DNA of 64,000 nucleotides from Achromobacter insuavis (GTDB lineage Bacteria; Pseudomonadota; Gammaproteobacteria; Burkholderiales; Burkholderiaceae_B): positions 124,001 to 188,000 of the forward strand of contig NZ_CADIJR010000002.1 in NCBI RefSeq assembly GCF_902859645.1, written 5' to 3'. This document shows positions 30,756 through 43,290 of the stretch, one piece after another. The first letter of the stretch is position 1. Each line of letters opens with the position of its first letter. The translations under genes were made by a program, and so were the position numbers. Below the pieces are notes generated by a model that was not told where the DNA came from, searched no databases, and saw nothing but the letters and a program-made list of their open reading frames with translations.

Positions 30756-30775
30756 TCGCCTGACCCGCCGCACGC

Positions 30776-30808
30776 AAAAAGCCCCGGACAGGTCCGGGGC
30801 TTTTTTTC
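30776..30808 (+). terminator. Intrinsic terminator after valS
   Basis: GCCCCGGA and TCCGGGGC form the stem, flanked by A runs before and TTTTTTT after. It works for valS on the plus strand and, by its symmetric A tract, probably for the converging oxidase gene on the minus strand. Confidence 0.92.
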
Positions 30809-30855
30809 GCGGGCATCTTGCCGATGCGCATCGCGTCGGCGGGTATCGCGCCGGC

Positions 30856-32145
30856 CTACACGCCGCCGTCCGTCATGCGGTACCACGTGACCACCGCATT
30901 GACGTACAGGCGCCGCAACCCATACAGCGGGAACGACCTCACCGGCGACAGCGGCACCGGCAGCGCCTTGGCGTCGCCGCTGACGAGGTATTGCGCCATG
31001 GCGCGGCCCATGCTGGTCTGCAGGCCCACGCCGCGCCCCTGGCAGCCGATGTCCACCAGCAGGCCGGGCTGCGGCTCGTGCAGGTGCGGCAGGTAGTCGC
31101 GGGTGATGGCCACGCGGCCGCACCAGCGATACTCGAACGGCGTGCCGGCCACCTGCGGGAACATCTTCACCATGACGCGCTCCAGGTGAGCCCAGTCCTG
31201 CGGCCCCTTGGGCTCGCGGAACGGCCCGCGCCCGCCCATCAGCAGGCGGCCCTGGTGGTCCAGCCGGAAATAGAGCAGCAGGTTGCGGGTGTCGGAGGTG
31301 ACCTGTCCTTCCGGAAAGATGCCCGCGCGCAGGCGCTCCGGCAGCGGCGTGGTGGCGACCTGGAAGGTGTTGGCGTCGATGATCGAGGTCTTCAGGCCTG
31401 GCAGCAGGTCGGCGCCGTAGGCATTTGTGCACATCACCACGCGGTCGGCGGTCACGCTGGCGCCGCCGGCGGTGGTGGCGGTCCACTTGCCGCCGTCGCG
31501 CTTGAGCCCGGTGACGGGCGTGTCGGTGTGGATCACCGCCCCCGCGTTCAAGGCGGCCCGCGCCAGGCCGCGCGCATAGCTCAGCGGCTGCACCGCGCCC
31601 GCGCGCCGGTCGATCCAGCCGCCCAGATAGCGATCGGTGCCGATCAGGCGCGCCACCTCCGCCTTGTCCAGCGGTTGCGCGTCGGCGCCATGGCGCGCCC
31701 ATTGCGCGGCGCGGGCGTGCGCCAGTTCCAGCGCCGCGGGGGTGTGTGCGCCCTGGATCCAGCCGCTGCGCACGTGCGGCACGTCCATTGCGTGCCGCTC
31801 GATCAGGTTGAACACCGAATCGGCGGTGGCGCCGGCGAAGCGCACCAGGCGCTCACCGCGTTCGCCGCCGAACATCGACACCAGCGCATCGGGATCGTAT
31901 TTGAGGCCGGGAATGACCTGGCCGCCGTTGCGACCCGAGCCGCCGAAGCCGATCTCGCGCGCCTCCAGCAGCACCACCCGCACGCCCTGCTCGGCCAGGT
32001 GCAGCGCGGTGCTCAGGCCGGCATAGCCGCCGCCCACCACCAGCACGTCGGCCTGCGCGGACTGCGTCAGCGGCTGCGTGTCCGGCGGCGCCGCCGCGGT
32101 GGCGGCCCAGAGCGACGGGGAAAGTGGAAACGGCGTCTGCGACAT
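30856..32145 (-). CDS. FAD-dependent amine/amino-acid oxidoreductase (DAO superfamily, PuuB-like)
   Basis: A 429-aa flavoprotein with an N-terminal dinucleotide fold VLVVGGGYAGLSTALHLAEQ, the FAD-attachment-type segment IGFGGSGRNGGQVIPGLKYD, and the C-terminal WCGRVAITRDYLPHL and GCQGRGVGLQTSMG. These features match the gamma-glutamylputrescine oxidase/PuuB and YobN-like branch of the DAO family. The substrate is probably a secondary or primary amine or amino acid carried in by the adjacent ABC transporter; the exact one cannot be read from sequence. It is the last gene of the run. Confidence 0.85.
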   Translation of the reverse strand: MSQTPFPLSPSLWAATAAAPPDTQPLTQSAQADVLVVGGGYAGLSTALHLAEQGVRVVLLEAREIGFGGSGRNGGQVIPGLKYDPDALVSMFGGERGERLVRFAGATADSVFNLIERHAMDVPHVRSGWIQGAHTPAALELAHARAAQWARHGADAQPLDKAEVARLIGTDRYLGGWIDRRAGAVQPLSYARGLARAALNAGAVIHTDTPVTGLKRDGGKWTATTAGGASVTADRVVMCTNAYGADLLPGLKTSIIDANTFQVATTPLPERLRAGIFPEGQVTSDTRNLLLYFRLDHQGRLLMGGRGPFREPKGPQDWAHLERVMVKMFPQVAGTPFEYRWCGRVAITRDYLPHLHEPQPGLLVDIGCQGRGVGLQTSMGRAMAQYLVSGDAKALPVPLSPVRSFPLYGLRRLYVNAVVTWYRMTDGGV

Positions 32146-32154
32146 GATGGTTCC

Positions 32155-32882
<728 letters not shown>

Positions 32883-32886
<4 letters not shown>

Positions 32887-33536
32887 TTGGCGGCACTCCT
32901 CTTTTCCAGATGCCGCACCAGCAGGATCAGCGGCACGCACATCACCAGATACATCAGCGCCACCAGCGAGAACACGGTGGCGTTCTTGAACGTCGACACG
33001 GCGATCAGCTTGCCCTGCAGGGCGAGCTCGGCCACCGTGATGGTGGAGGCCTGCGACGAGTCCTTGAGCATCATGATCATGATGTTGCCGTAGGGCGGCA
33101 GCACGATCTTGACGGCCTGCGGCAGCACCACGCGGCGCATGGTCATGCTCCAGCTCATGCCCATCGCCATGGCCGCCTCGATCTGGCCGCGGTCGATGGC
33201 CTCGATGCCGGCGCGGAAGTTCTCGGCCTGGTAGGCCGAGTAGGCAATGCCCAGGCCGATGATCGCGGCCTGCACCGCCGTCAGCGCGATGCCCATGTCC
33301 GGCATCACGAAGTAGATGTAGAACAGCAGCACGATGATCGGGATGCCGCGCAGCAGGTTGATCACGCCCGCGCTGAACTTGGACAGGTATTTGTTGCCGG
33401 AGACCCGCATCAGCGCCCACACCAGTCCCAACACCGTGGACAGGACCAGCGACCCGAGCGTCACCAGGATGGTGAGCTTGGCCCCCTGCAACAGGATCGG
33501 CAGGTATTCCGCCGCGTCTTTGAAGAATTCCGTCAT
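32883..33536 (-). CDS. Polar amino acid ABC transporter, permease
   Basis: Integral membrane permease (217 aa) of the HisMQ/GlnP class, with about five helices and the conserved coupling loop [20 protein letters not shown] followed by [12 protein letters not shown]. Only one permease gene is present, so it would act as a homodimer. ATG 33536 ([16 protein letters not shown]) is preferred over GTG 33548. It lies between the binding-protein gene (119 bp upstream) and the ATPase (4-nt overlap). Confidence 0.92.
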
Positions 33537-33655
33537 GACTCGATTCACCCCAACTGGGCCGCCTCCGGAAACCCGGGTCGCGGCCGGTCCGCGCGCCAGG
33601 GCGCGCAGTCCGGGCGGACGCCTGTCGCGGCGCCGCGCCCGCCATCAAACGGGCG

Positions 33656-34408
33656 TCAGCCGCCCAGCCCCCACTTCTTCAGGATCTGGTCGATGGCGCC
33701 ATCGGCCTTCAGCTTGGCCAGCGCCTTGTTGATGCGTTCGAGCAAGGCGGTATCGTCCTTGCGCGTGGCCAGGCCCAGGCTGCCCATGACGGTGGGCTGG
33801 TAGGACTGCGCCATCTTCAGGTTGGGATAATTGCCCTGGGTCAGGATGTACGCGGCGATCGGGTAGTCCATGAAGCCGCCCTGGATGCGGCCGGCATTGG
33901 CGTCGCGCATCATGTCCGGCGGGTTGTCGTAGAGCTTCACTTCCTTGAACACGCCGCTCTTCTGGATCGGCTCGACGAAGGCGGTGCCGACCTGCACGCC
34001 GACCGTCATGCCCTGCATGTCGGCGAAGGACTTGTATTCCTTGTTGTCGCTCTTGAGCACCATCAGGCCTTCGCCATAGCGATAGACCGGCTCCGAGAAA
34101 CTCACTACCTGCTGGCGCTGCGGCGTGATGAACATGGCCGCCGAGACGATGTCGATGCGCTTGGAGGTCAGCGAGCCGATCAGCGCTGAAAACGCCATGG
34201 GTTCGATCTGCACCTCGAAACCGGCCTCCTTGCCGACCGCCTTGACGATGTCGACCATCACCCCCTCGATGGAATTGGTCTTGGTGTCGAGAAAGGTGAA
34301 CGGACTGCCGGTGGGCGTGGACCCCACCTTCAACACCGTCTGGGCCTGCGCGGCCGTGGCCGTGGACAATGCTGCGAATACAGAGACAACCAGAGTCTTG
34401 AATTTCAT
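33656..34408 (-). CDS. Periplasmic amino-acid/amine-binding protein of the ABC transporter
   Basis: Solute-binding protein family 3, 250 aa. The signal peptide ends near STATAAQAQ (residues 1-22). The mature protein begins [20 protein letters not shown] and has the two-lobed pattern with [20 protein letters not shown] and [19 protein letters not shown] precedes ATG 34408. The ligand is unknown; the neighbouring FAD oxidase suggests an oxidisable amino acid or amine. A TTCCGGAA palindrome (34434-34441) lies in the short upstream gap. Confidence 0.92.
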   Translation of the reverse strand: MKFKTLVVSVFAALSTATAAQAQTVLKVGSTPTGSPFTFLDTKTNSIEGVMVDIVKAVGKEAGFEVQIEPMAFSALIGSLTSKRIDIVSAAMFITPQRQQVVSFSEPVYRYGEGLMVLKSDNKEYKSFADMQGMTVGVQVGTAFVEPIQKSGVFKEVKLYDNPPDMMRDANAGRIQGGFMDYPIAAYILTQGNYPNLKMAQSYQPTVMGSLGLATRKDDTALLERINKALAKLKADGAIDQILKKWGLGG

Positions 34409-34498
34409 GACATTTCCTCATCTAGGCAAAGAGTTCCGGAACGTGCCCGGAAGGCGGATGATCCCCAGTGTCATCGCGCCCATTCACTGCCCGCGCGC

Positions 34499-35173
34499 TC
34501 AAGGCGGCGGTTGCGTCACATCCCCCGCGGCTTGATTGATATTCGAGATGGCCCAGATGACCTCGGTCGCCTGCAAGCCGGGATTGCGCCAGCGCCGCGG
34601 CGTGCTGCTGGCATAGCAGAAGCTGTCGCCTTCCTTGAGCAGCACGACGCGGTCGCCCACCCAGAGTTCGAGCGTGCCCTTGAGCACCACGCCGATCTGC
34701 TCGCCCTGCCCGGTCACGAACAGCTCGTTGCCGGTCGAGCCGCCAGGCTCGATGGTGGCGCGGCACAGGTCCATGCTGCGGCACGCGGGCGGCGTGTACA
34801 TCTCCTTGACGATGCCCTTCTCGCGCAGGTCGATGTAGCGGTGCGTGCCGGCGCGGGCGACGCGGCCGCCGTCCTCGCCTTCGGTGTGTTCGGCGTTGCG
34901 CAGCAAGGCGTTGACCGACACCCCGAACTCGCGCGCCAGCTGGTGCAGCGTCTTGACCGACGCCGAGCTCAGGCCGCGCTCGATCTGGCTTAGCAGGCCC
35001 ACCGACATGGCGCAGGCCTGCGCCACGTCCGCCAGTGAGCGGCCGTGCTGCTTGCGCAATTGGCGCAGTTGCTGGCCCAGCCACATGTCGACGGCGGATT
35101 CGGGACGGCCCGCCGCCAGCGCTGGCCTGGACAGCGCGTCGGCATCACGCGGCACGGGAGAGGATCGGCTCAT
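34499..35173 (-). CDS. XRE-cupin transcriptional regulator (PuuR-like)
   Basis: 224-aa regulator: an XRE helix-turn-helix at about residues 34-92 (LRQLRKQHGRSLADVAQACA, SVGLLSQIERGLSSASV) and a C-terminal cupin domain (about 120-215; LFVTGQGEQIGVVLKGTLEL, EGDSFCYASSTPRRWRNPG). This architecture is that of PuuR, repressor of putrescine use. It is upstream and in the same direction as the transporter and oxidase genes, which it probably controls. Inverted half sites right before its start suggest autoregulation. Confidence 0.9.
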   Translation of the reverse strand: MSRSSPVPRDADALSRPALAAGRPESAVDMWLGQQLRQLRKQHGRSLADVAQACAMSVGLLSQIERGLSSASVKTLHQLAREFGVSVNALLRNAEHTEGEDGGRVARAGTHRYIDLREKGIVKEMYTPPACRSMDLCRATIEPGGSTGNELFVTGQGEQIGVVLKGTLELWVGDRVVLLKEGDSFCYASSTPRRWRNPGLQATEVIWAISNINQAAGDVTQPPP

Positions 35174-35201
35174 ATGAAAATTTCATTTTTATGTAATTTT
35201 C
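35174..35201. promoter_or_regulatory. Candidate operator upstream of the XRE-cupin gene
   Basis: ATGAAA-A-TTTCAT (35174-35186) is an inverted repeat right next to the start codon. TTTTCA (35196-35201) repeats the half site in the same AT-rich patch. Position and symmetry suit a repressor site; the link to this regulator is inference. The rest of 35202-35427 shows no gene. Confidence 0.5.
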
Positions 35202-35427
35202 AATACTAAGGAGCGAGGCGAGCCGCTACAACCTAGGAGCATCCCTAGGCCGCCTGGGTCCTGGAAAAAGGGAAAAGACTTGCGGACAAGGTCCGCACGA
35301 CGGATGGCAAGACGGCGGGAGGCGCTCTTGGAACCTGGACAGATAGGGGCGGTCGCGGACTATCGCGCGCCGGATCGAAGCGCGGGATTTGCGGCCTGGC
35401 GCGAAGCCGGCAGATGCGCCGGCCGGC

Positions 35428-36246
35428 TCAGGAAGCCTTGGGTTTGGATCCGCGGCGGCGCTTGGCGGGCAGCGGCGGCAACGGCTCGCCGGCCAGCTCG
35501 GCCAGGAAGCGCTCGTCGGCCAGCGACAGCCAGCCCTGGGCGCGGGCCGATTCGATCAGCTCGGGACGCCGCGCAACGGTCAATGCCAGCGAGCGTTCCC
35601 GGCGCCAGCGCGAGATGTTGGCATGGTGGCCGCTGAGCAGCGGCGCCGGCACGGGCGCGCCCTCGTAGACTTCGGGGCGCGTGTAATGCGGGCTGTCCAG
35701 CAGGCCGGACAGCGTGTCGTTGAAGGAGTCCTGCAACGCGGAGTCGCCGTCGTTCAGCACGCCCGGCAACAGGCGCACCGCGGCGTCGATCACGGCGAGC
35801 GCCGCGATCTCACCGCCGGACAACACGAAGTCGCCCAGCGAGATTTCGTGCGTGACGCAGCGCTCGATGAAGCGCTGGTCGACGCCTTCGTAGCGACCGC
35901 AGATGAGAATCAGGCCGTCGCTGGCGGCCAGCGCCTCGGCGCCGGCCTGGTCGTAACGCTTGCCCACGGGCGCGAGCAGCGCCACCGGGGCCGGCCCCAG
36001 GCCTTGGGCCGCGCGCGCCGCCTGGGCGGCATTGACGGCGGCTTCCAGCGGAGCCGCCATCATCACCATGCCGGGGCCGCCGCCATAAGGGCGGTCGTCC
36101 ACGGTACGGTGGGGATCACTGGTGAAATCACGCGGATTCCAGGCATGCAGGGCCCACCGGCCCTGGGCATGGGCCCGGCCGGTGACGCCCAGGTCGCGCA
36201 CCACCCCGAACATCTCGGGAAAGAGTGTCACGACATCGATGCGCAT
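35428..36246 (-). CDS. trmD: tRNA (guanine37-N1)-methyltransferase
   Basis: Essential SPOUT-family methyltransferase (272 aa) that methylates G37 next to the anticodon and prevents frameshifting. The N-terminus [35 protein letters not shown], the knot [14 protein letters not shown] and [15 protein letters not shown] are diagnostic. It overlaps the end of rimM by one base. The C-terminal extension ([11 protein letters not shown]) is short and basic. In most bacteria rplS follows; here the next gene downstream is unrelated. Confidence 0.97.
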   Translation of the reverse strand: MRIDVVTLFPEMFGVVRDLGVTGRAHAQGRWALHAWNPRDFTSDPHRTVDDRPYGGGPGMVMMAAPLEAAVNAAQAARAAQGLGPAPVALLAPVGKRYDQAGAEALAASDGLILICGRYEGVDQRFIERCVTHEISLGDFVLSGGEIAALAVIDAAVRLLPGVLNDGDSALQDSFNDTLSGLLDSPHYTRPEVYEGAPVPAPLLSGHHANISRWRRERSLALTVARRPELIESARAQGWLSLADERFLAELAGEPLPPLPAKRRRGSKPKAS

Positions 36247-36863
36247 CAGAGATCCGCGGGCCAGTCGCTATCGATGCGGCGCGCGGCCAGATCGACGGCT
36301 TGGATGTGCGCGCGCACGAACGGAACGAGCATTTCGGCGGGCTTTCCCTTGGCGTTCAGGAGAGGTTCGGGGCCGTCGGCTCCGACCTTCTGGCACAAGA
36401 CTTTCAAGACGGCGTGAGCGCCGTTATCCAGGACCTCGTCCACCACGCCGATGAGCGCGGCATCGCCATTCGCCGTGGTGTACAGCGAACAGCCAATGAG
36501 ATCGACCCAGTAGTATTCGTCTTCTTCGGGCGCGGGGAAGGAACCCCGCGGCGCCTGCACGGAAAAACCGCGCAGCGCTTCGGCCTGGTCACGGTCGGCG
36601 ATGCCGGCCAGCTGGGCCACCACGGTGGCCCCCTGCGAACGGACTTGCACGACCTTGTATGCGACAGGCGCAGACGCGACAGCGCCCCGCGCCAATTCAG
36701 GCACAGGGCGAGTCAACCACCATTGAGAAGCTGAGAGCAGCACTTCGGCATTGGCCGAATGCGGCTGCACCTTGACCCAGCCTTTCACACCGTAGGCCGC
36801 ACTGATGCGACCCAGCTCGATCAAGTCCGCAGGCGCCGCGTTGGAATGTGCGGCATCAGACAT
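36246..36863 (-). CDS. rimM: Ribosome maturation factor RimM
   Basis: 16S rRNA processing factor (205 aa) that binds S19 and aids 30S head assembly. The N-terminal domain starts [20 protein letters not shown]; the C-terminal PRC-barrel contains [33 protein letters not shown] and [15 protein letters not shown]. It lies 67 bp after rpsP and overlaps trmD, the conserved order. Confidence 0.95.
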   Translation of the reverse strand: MSDAAHSNAAPADLIELGRISAAYGVKGWVKVQPHSANAEVLLSASQWWLTRPVPELARGAVASAPVAYKVVQVRSQGATVVAQLAGIADRDQAEALRGFSVQAPRGSFPAPEEDEYYWVDLIGCSLYTTANGDAALIGVVDEVLDNGAHAVLKVLCQKVGADGPEPLLNAKGKPAEMLVPFVRAHIQAVDLAARRIDSDWPADL

Positions 36864-36930
36864 GTATCGGGCTATCGGTTTCGTACAGCGTAGCTAGAAA
36901 CTAGCAGGGTTCAGGCGTGCGACGCGGGCA

Positions 36931-37191
36931 TTAAGCCGCGGCGGAAACCTTGGCCGAGTAGTCCTTGACCAGGCGCTCGACGGCCGGCGACAGCTGGGCG
37001 CCGTTGCTGGTCCAGTGTTGCACGCGATCCAGCGCGATGCGCAGGTTTTCCGCGCCTTCGTTGCCGACGGGGTTGTAGAAACCCACGCGCTCGATGAAAC
37101 GGCCGTCGCGACGGTTACGCGAATCGGTGGCCACCAGGTTGTAGAACGGACGCTTCTTGGACCCACCGCGGGCCAGGCGAATCACCACCAT
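36931..37191 (-). CDS. rpsP: 30S ribosomal protein S16
   Basis: 86-aa ribosomal protein; [35 protein letters not shown] and the [15 protein letters not shown] segment identify S16, which stabilises the 30S body. First gene of rpsP-rimM-trmD. Its promoter must lie in the divergent gap upstream. Confidence 0.97.
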   Translation of the reverse strand: MVVIRLARGGSKKRPFYNLVATDSRNRRDGRFIERVGFYNPVGNEGAENLRIALDRVQHWTSNGAQLSPAVERLVKDYSAKVSAAA

Positions 37192-37682
37192 AGGTAATCC
37201 CTTGAATTAGTTGTGAAAAACGGGAAATTCTAGCACTTAAACAAGCCGGCTGGCAAATGCCCGTGCTGAATATCGGGAGACGCGGCGTGATTTATACGCG
37301 AAAACACCACATATGCACCACATACGGGTATTCTACAAAATCCGGGCCGGAGCCCGCCGCAGACAGAGTGTAGCCCGTCACGGGCCGCTGTGCCGCGCCG
37401 AGGCGCAGGAAGATCGCCCGGCGGCGTTTCCATCCGGAACGCGCCGCCGGACCGGCGCCCTTGGCAAGTGCGTGTGAAGCATTTCCCCGATTGGAGAGAT
37501 CGGAATGTCATCCTGCGCCACATCCGCAAGCCCGCCTCCCCTGGCCGCGCCGCAACGGCGCCGCCCTTCTCCGCCCTCGCGTCCCCCGCGCCTGCGCAAA
37601 CGTCCCCGGTTTCTCGGCGACTGATCGCACCCCTTTTTTCCCGCGTTTTCCCCCAACTTCCTCTACCGGAGGGTGCTGCACC
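37192..37682. other. Divergent intergenic region between rpsP and the secreted-protein gene
   Basis: The 491-bp gap contains no supported gene; frames such as 37378-37656 lack ribosome sites and overlap each other on both strands. CACCACATA is repeated at 37305-37313 and 37316-37324, an 11-bp period, one helical turn. TATAAA on the minus strand (about 37291-37297) and TAGAAT nearby are possible -10 elements for rpsP without clear partners. Confidence 0.45.
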
Positions 37683-38264
37683 ATGAAGAACCGTAAAACT
37701 GTCTTCACCCCTGTCGCGCGCCTGGCGGCAACAGGGCTGCTGGCGGGCATGCTGGCGCTGCCGATGGCGGCCCAGGCCCGGGTGGTCGGCGCCGCGCTGA
37801 CCACCGCCACCGGCAAGGTCACCGCGGTGGACCCCGCCACCCGCACCATCACCCTGCAGGGCGCCAACGGCAATGTGGTGGATGTCCAGGCGGGCCCGGA
37901 AGTGCGCAATTTCAAGCAGATCAAGCCGGGCGACTCGCTGACGCTGGACTATTACGAGTCGGTGGCCGTCGATGTGCGCCCGGCCGGCTCGGGCGCCCCC
38001 GAAGTGGTCACCCAGACCGCTGGCACGCGCAGCGCCAAGGGAGCCAAGCCGGGCGGCGCGGTCGGGCGGCAGACCACCATCACCGCCGAGATCTGGCACA
38101 TCAACAAGAGCGCCAATCTCGTCACCCTGAAGGGCCCGCAGGGCGCGCTGCGCACGATCCAGGTGCAGGATCCGGCAATGCAGGCGCGCCTGGCGAAACT
38201 GAAGGAAGGCGATCTGGTGGACTTCACCATCACGCAGGCGGTGGCGGCGGCCATCCATAAATAG
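37683..38264 (+). CDS. Secreted or periplasmic protein of unknown function, 193 aa
   Basis: GGAGG lies 10 nt before ATG 37683. A basic start (MKNRKTVFTPVARLAATGLL) and hydrophobic stretch end at AAQARV, a typical signal peptide (about residues 1-32). The mature part has beta-rich repeats: TGKVTAVDPATRTITLQGAN and later TAEIWHINKSANLVTLKGPQ, each followed by a KPGD/KEGD turn, resembling two OB-like or DUF-type barrels. I do not recognise a named family. It stands alone, on the opposite strand from rpsP and from the genes after it. Confidence 0.75.
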   Translation: MKNRKTVFTPVARLAATGLLAGMLALPMAAQARVVGAALTTATGKVTAVDPATRTITLQGANGNVVDVQAGPEVRNFKQIKPGDSLTLDYYESVAVDVRPAGSGAPEVVTQTAGTRSAKGAKPGGAVGRQTTITAEIWHINKSANLVTLKGPQGALRTIQVQDPAMQARLAKLKEGDLVDFTITQAVAAAIHK

Positions 38265-38301
38265 ACGGCGCGGCGCGCAGACGCGCGCCATCGCGCCAAA
38301 C

Positions 38302-38333
38302 AAAAAGGCCAGCCCGGAAAGGCTGGCCTTTTT
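38302..38333 (+). terminator. Bidirectional intrinsic terminator
   Basis: AAAAAGGCCAGCC (38302-38314) pairs with GGCTGGCCTTTTT (38321-38333). It is placed 38 bp after the secreted-protein gene on one side and 15 bp after the TusA-like gene on the other, so it can serve both converging transcripts. Confidence 0.92.
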
Positions 38334-38347
38334 CATGGAGCGCCGGA

Positions 38348-38603
38348 TCAGCGGCGGCGCAGGTAATGCACGCCGCGACCATCGGCCTCGTGTTGCGCGA
38401 CCAGCACGTTGCCGGTCTGGCGGGCGAACGCCTGGAAGTCGCGGATGGCGTTGCGGTCGGTGGTCAGGACGCGCAGCACCTGGCCGCTTTCCATCTGCGC
38501 CAGGGCCTTCTTGGCGCGCAGGATCGGCAACGGGCAGGTCAGGCCGCTGGCGTCGACGTCCTGGTCGAAGGACGGCGCCGGCACGGCCGGCGCGGCGTCC
38601 AGA

Positions 38604-38617
<14 letters not shown>
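38348..38617 (-). CDS. TusA-family sulfurtransferase-like protein, 89 aa
   Basis: A small protein of the TusA/SirA fold. The signature [15 protein letters not shown] carries the conserved sulfur-accepting Cys28. The tail [19 protein letters not shown] is typical. TusA relays sulfur for tRNA thiolation; other members serve molybdenum cofactor or sulfur oxidation, so the exact role is open. It overlaps the end of alaS by 14 bp and so is probably translated with it. Confidence 0.85.
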
Positions 38618-41228
<2,611 letters not shown>

Positions 41229-41261
41229 CGTGGATGAAGCAGAATTTAGGCGAATCTTTGA

Positions 41262-41699
41262 TTATAGAGGGTTGTCGGCGCCTTGCACCGTCGGGGACGA
41301 CCCGCAGGCGCCGCGGCCTTCCCGGGGCAGGCACGACGCGCGGCGCGCCCGCGCCGCCAGGCGGCCGCCGCGGAACGCCAGGTCGTCCCAGCGGCCGGCC
41401 AACACCACGTAGGGATCGCGCCGCGCATAAGGCAGGACCCGCTCGCCGGCGGCATCGACGCCAAAAATGGCCGGCACCGGCTGGCCCGGCGCGAATTGCA
41501 GCCAGGTTTCGCGGCCGTCGTCGAACACCTGCATCGGCGCCACCGCCGGATCGCCGGACAGCCGCCAATCGAAATCGTACGCCCGCGACGCGGCCCCGGC
41601 CGCCCGCCAGGACGCGCCGGCGGCCGGCCGCGCGGACGGCCACGCCGCGCATCCGGCCAGGCCCGCCAGCCCCGCCGCCAGGAAGAATCTTCGTATCAT
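41262..41699 (-). CDS. Putative lipoprotein with VirB9/TrbG-like region, 145 aa
   Basis: ATG 41699 gives MIRRFFLAAGLAGLAGCAAW, a lipoprotein signal with lipobox LAGC (Cys17). After a Pro/Ala linker the stretch RAYDFDWRLSGDPAVAPMQV, FDDGRETWLQFAPGQPVPAI and YARRDPYVVLAGRWDDLAFR resembles the C-terminal domain of VirB9/TrbG proteins of type IV secretion, but here it stands alone with no secretion genes nearby. It is probably a solitary outer-membrane lipoprotein. It is transcribed toward alaS. Confidence 0.7.
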   Translation of the reverse strand: MIRRFFLAAGLAGLAGCAAWPSARPAAGASWRAAGAASRAYDFDWRLSGDPAVAPMQVFDDGRETWLQFAPGQPVPAIFGVDAAGERVLPYARRDPYVVLAGRWDDLAFRGGRLAARARRASCLPREGRGACGSSPTVQGADNPL

Positions 41700-41867
41700 C
41701 CGCGCCACCTTCGCAAAGACGGCGGCCCGGAAGCGGGCCGCAACGCCATCATGGTGCAGGCGCGCGGGCAATCCTCACAGATCGGCATGTACGCAGGGAG
41801 CAATCGATCCCGCTCACGCCGGCGCCACGCAACCGCGCCGCCCCCCCCTCCCCGCCGGCCGCGCCCA

Positions 41868-41899
41868 TGAAAAAAAGCCCGGTTCGGAAACCGGGCTTT
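41868..41899 (-). terminator. Intrinsic terminator of the solute-binding protein gene
   Basis: AAAGCCCGGTT and AACCGGGCTTT form an 11-bp stem, followed on the minus strand by a T run (TTTTTTT). It is 47 bp after the stop of the binding-protein gene. The 41700-41945 gap holds nothing else of note. Confidence 0.9.
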
Positions 41900-41945
41900 C
41901 GGGGAGCCAGGCGGCGCCGCGGCGCCTGCCTGGCGAGGCCTGCGA

Positions 41946-43286
41946 TCAGCGCTGCGTGGCGATGGCGCGGGCCTGGTTGGCGGCGTTGTTCAGGGCCGAC
42001 ACCGGCGGCGTCTTGCCTTCCAGCGCGTCGTTGAGCTGCTGGTTGAACACGGGCTCGATGCGGTCGTAGTTGGCCATGCGGAAGCCGCGGCTGTTGGCGA
42101 CCGGGCGGGTGCTCATCGAGGCCACCACGGCTTGCGCGCCGGGGATGCTCTTGTAGAACGACACGTCCGAGGCGCGGAACGCGGCTTCGGTCAGCGGCAG
42201 GTAGCCGGTGCGCTGGTGCCATTCCGCCGCGATCACGGGCTTGGACAGCCAGGCCAGGAACTGCGCCGTGGCCTTTTCCTCGTCCTTCGGACGGCCATCC
42301 AGCGCCCACAGGGCCGAACCGCTCACGAAGGGCTGGCCGCCGGTCTGGGTGGCCTGGTCGTAGTAAGGCAGCGGCGCCACGCCGAAGGCCAGCGACTTGG
42401 TGTTCAGGAACTGGCCGAACGAACCCGAGTTGCCGGTCAGCACCGCGCACTCGCCCTTGGCGAACAACTTGTCTGCGCTGTTGTCGGCGGTGTGCGCCAT
42501 GAACAGCAGCGAACGCTTCCAGCTGACCATCAGCGAGATGTGGCGCATGTAGAGCGTGTCGAACTGCATCGCCGGCGCCGCGCTCTTCTTGGTGACCGCG
42601 TCCAGGCCGTTGTTGTTGCTGGTGTACAGCTGGTTGTTCACCGGCGCCAGGTTTTCCAGGTGGACCGAGACCTGGTCGCTGGAGGCGTAGGGACAGTCGA
42701 GGTCGGCGACGTCGCGCAGCTTCAGCAGCTCGGCCTGCAGGCCGGTCCAGGTGCGGGCGGGCTTGTTGGGATCGAGGCCGGCTTTCTTGTAGGCGGCGGT
42801 GTTGTAGAACATCACCGGCACTTCGGCCATCCACGGGAAGGCCAGCAGGCGGCCCTTGCCGTCGCGGATGAAGCTGCTGGTGGCCGGCACGAACCAGTTC
42901 AGGTCCTTGATCGGATACTTGGCCAGCAATTCGTACATCGGCAGGATGGCCTTGTGTTCGGCCACGACTTCCGGCGAGTGGTTGTCGTTCAGCTGCACCA
43001 GGTTGGGGGCCTTCTTGGCCTTGACCGCGGCGGTGGCTTCCTGCTGCAGTTGCGCCTGCGAGGCGAAGGCGCGCAGGGTCACTTTGACCTGGTCCTGCTC
43101 CTTGTTGTACTGCTTGGCCAGCTTTTCGAATTCGGCCTTGTTGGCGTCCGGCAGCGTGTGCCAGACCTGGATTTCGACGGGCGCGGCATGGACCGCGCCC
43201 GCGACCGCCATGGCGGCGCCAAAGACCCATGTGCGCCGGCTGGCGAACATCGCGCGGGCAATGCCCGCCAATTGCAATTTCTTCAT
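41946..43286 (-). CDS. Extracellular solute-binding protein (UgpB-like), orphan
   Basis: A 446-aa periplasmic binding protein of the sugar/glycerol-phosphate class. A twin-Arg-like start (FASRRTWVFGAAMAVAGAVH) and signal end at HAAP; the mature protein begins VEIQVWHTLPDANKAEFEKL and has LAFPWMAEVPVMFYNTAAY and GYLPLTEAAFR, as in UgpB. ATG 43286 is 4 nt after the stop of the DadA-like gene. No permease or ATPase gene is adjacent, so its transporter is elsewhere or it serves another purpose. Confidence 0.85.
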   Translation of the reverse strand: MKKLQLAGIARAMFASRRTWVFGAAMAVAGAVHAAPVEIQVWHTLPDANKAEFEKLAKQYNKEQDQVKVTLRAFASQAQLQQEATAAVKAKKAPNLVQLNDNHSPEVVAEHKAILPMYELLAKYPIKDLNWFVPATSSFIRDGKGRLLAFPWMAEVPVMFYNTAAYKKAGLDPNKPARTWTGLQAELLKLRDVADLDCPYASSDQVSVHLENLAPVNNQLYTSNNNGLDAVTKKSAAPAMQFDTLYMRHISLMVSWKRSLLFMAHTADNSADKLFAKGECAVLTGNSGSFGQFLNTKSLAFGVAPLPYYDQATQTGGQPFVSGSALWALDGRPKDEEKATAQFLAWLSKPVIAAEWHQRTGYLPLTEAAFRASDVSFYKSIPGAQAVVASMSTRPVANSRGFRMANYDRIEPVFNQQLNDALEGKTPPVSALNNAANQARAIATQR

Positions 43287-43290
43287 AGGT

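Noticed and set aside
27825-30773. 982-codon frame on the minus strand opposite valS
   Set aside because: High third-position GC makes mirror frames; the protein is low-complexity, His/Val/Gln/Asp-rich, with no family resemblance, and valS is certain.
36246-37191. Plus-strand frames within rpsP-rimM
   Set aside because: Shadows of conserved ribosomal and maturation genes on the minus strand.
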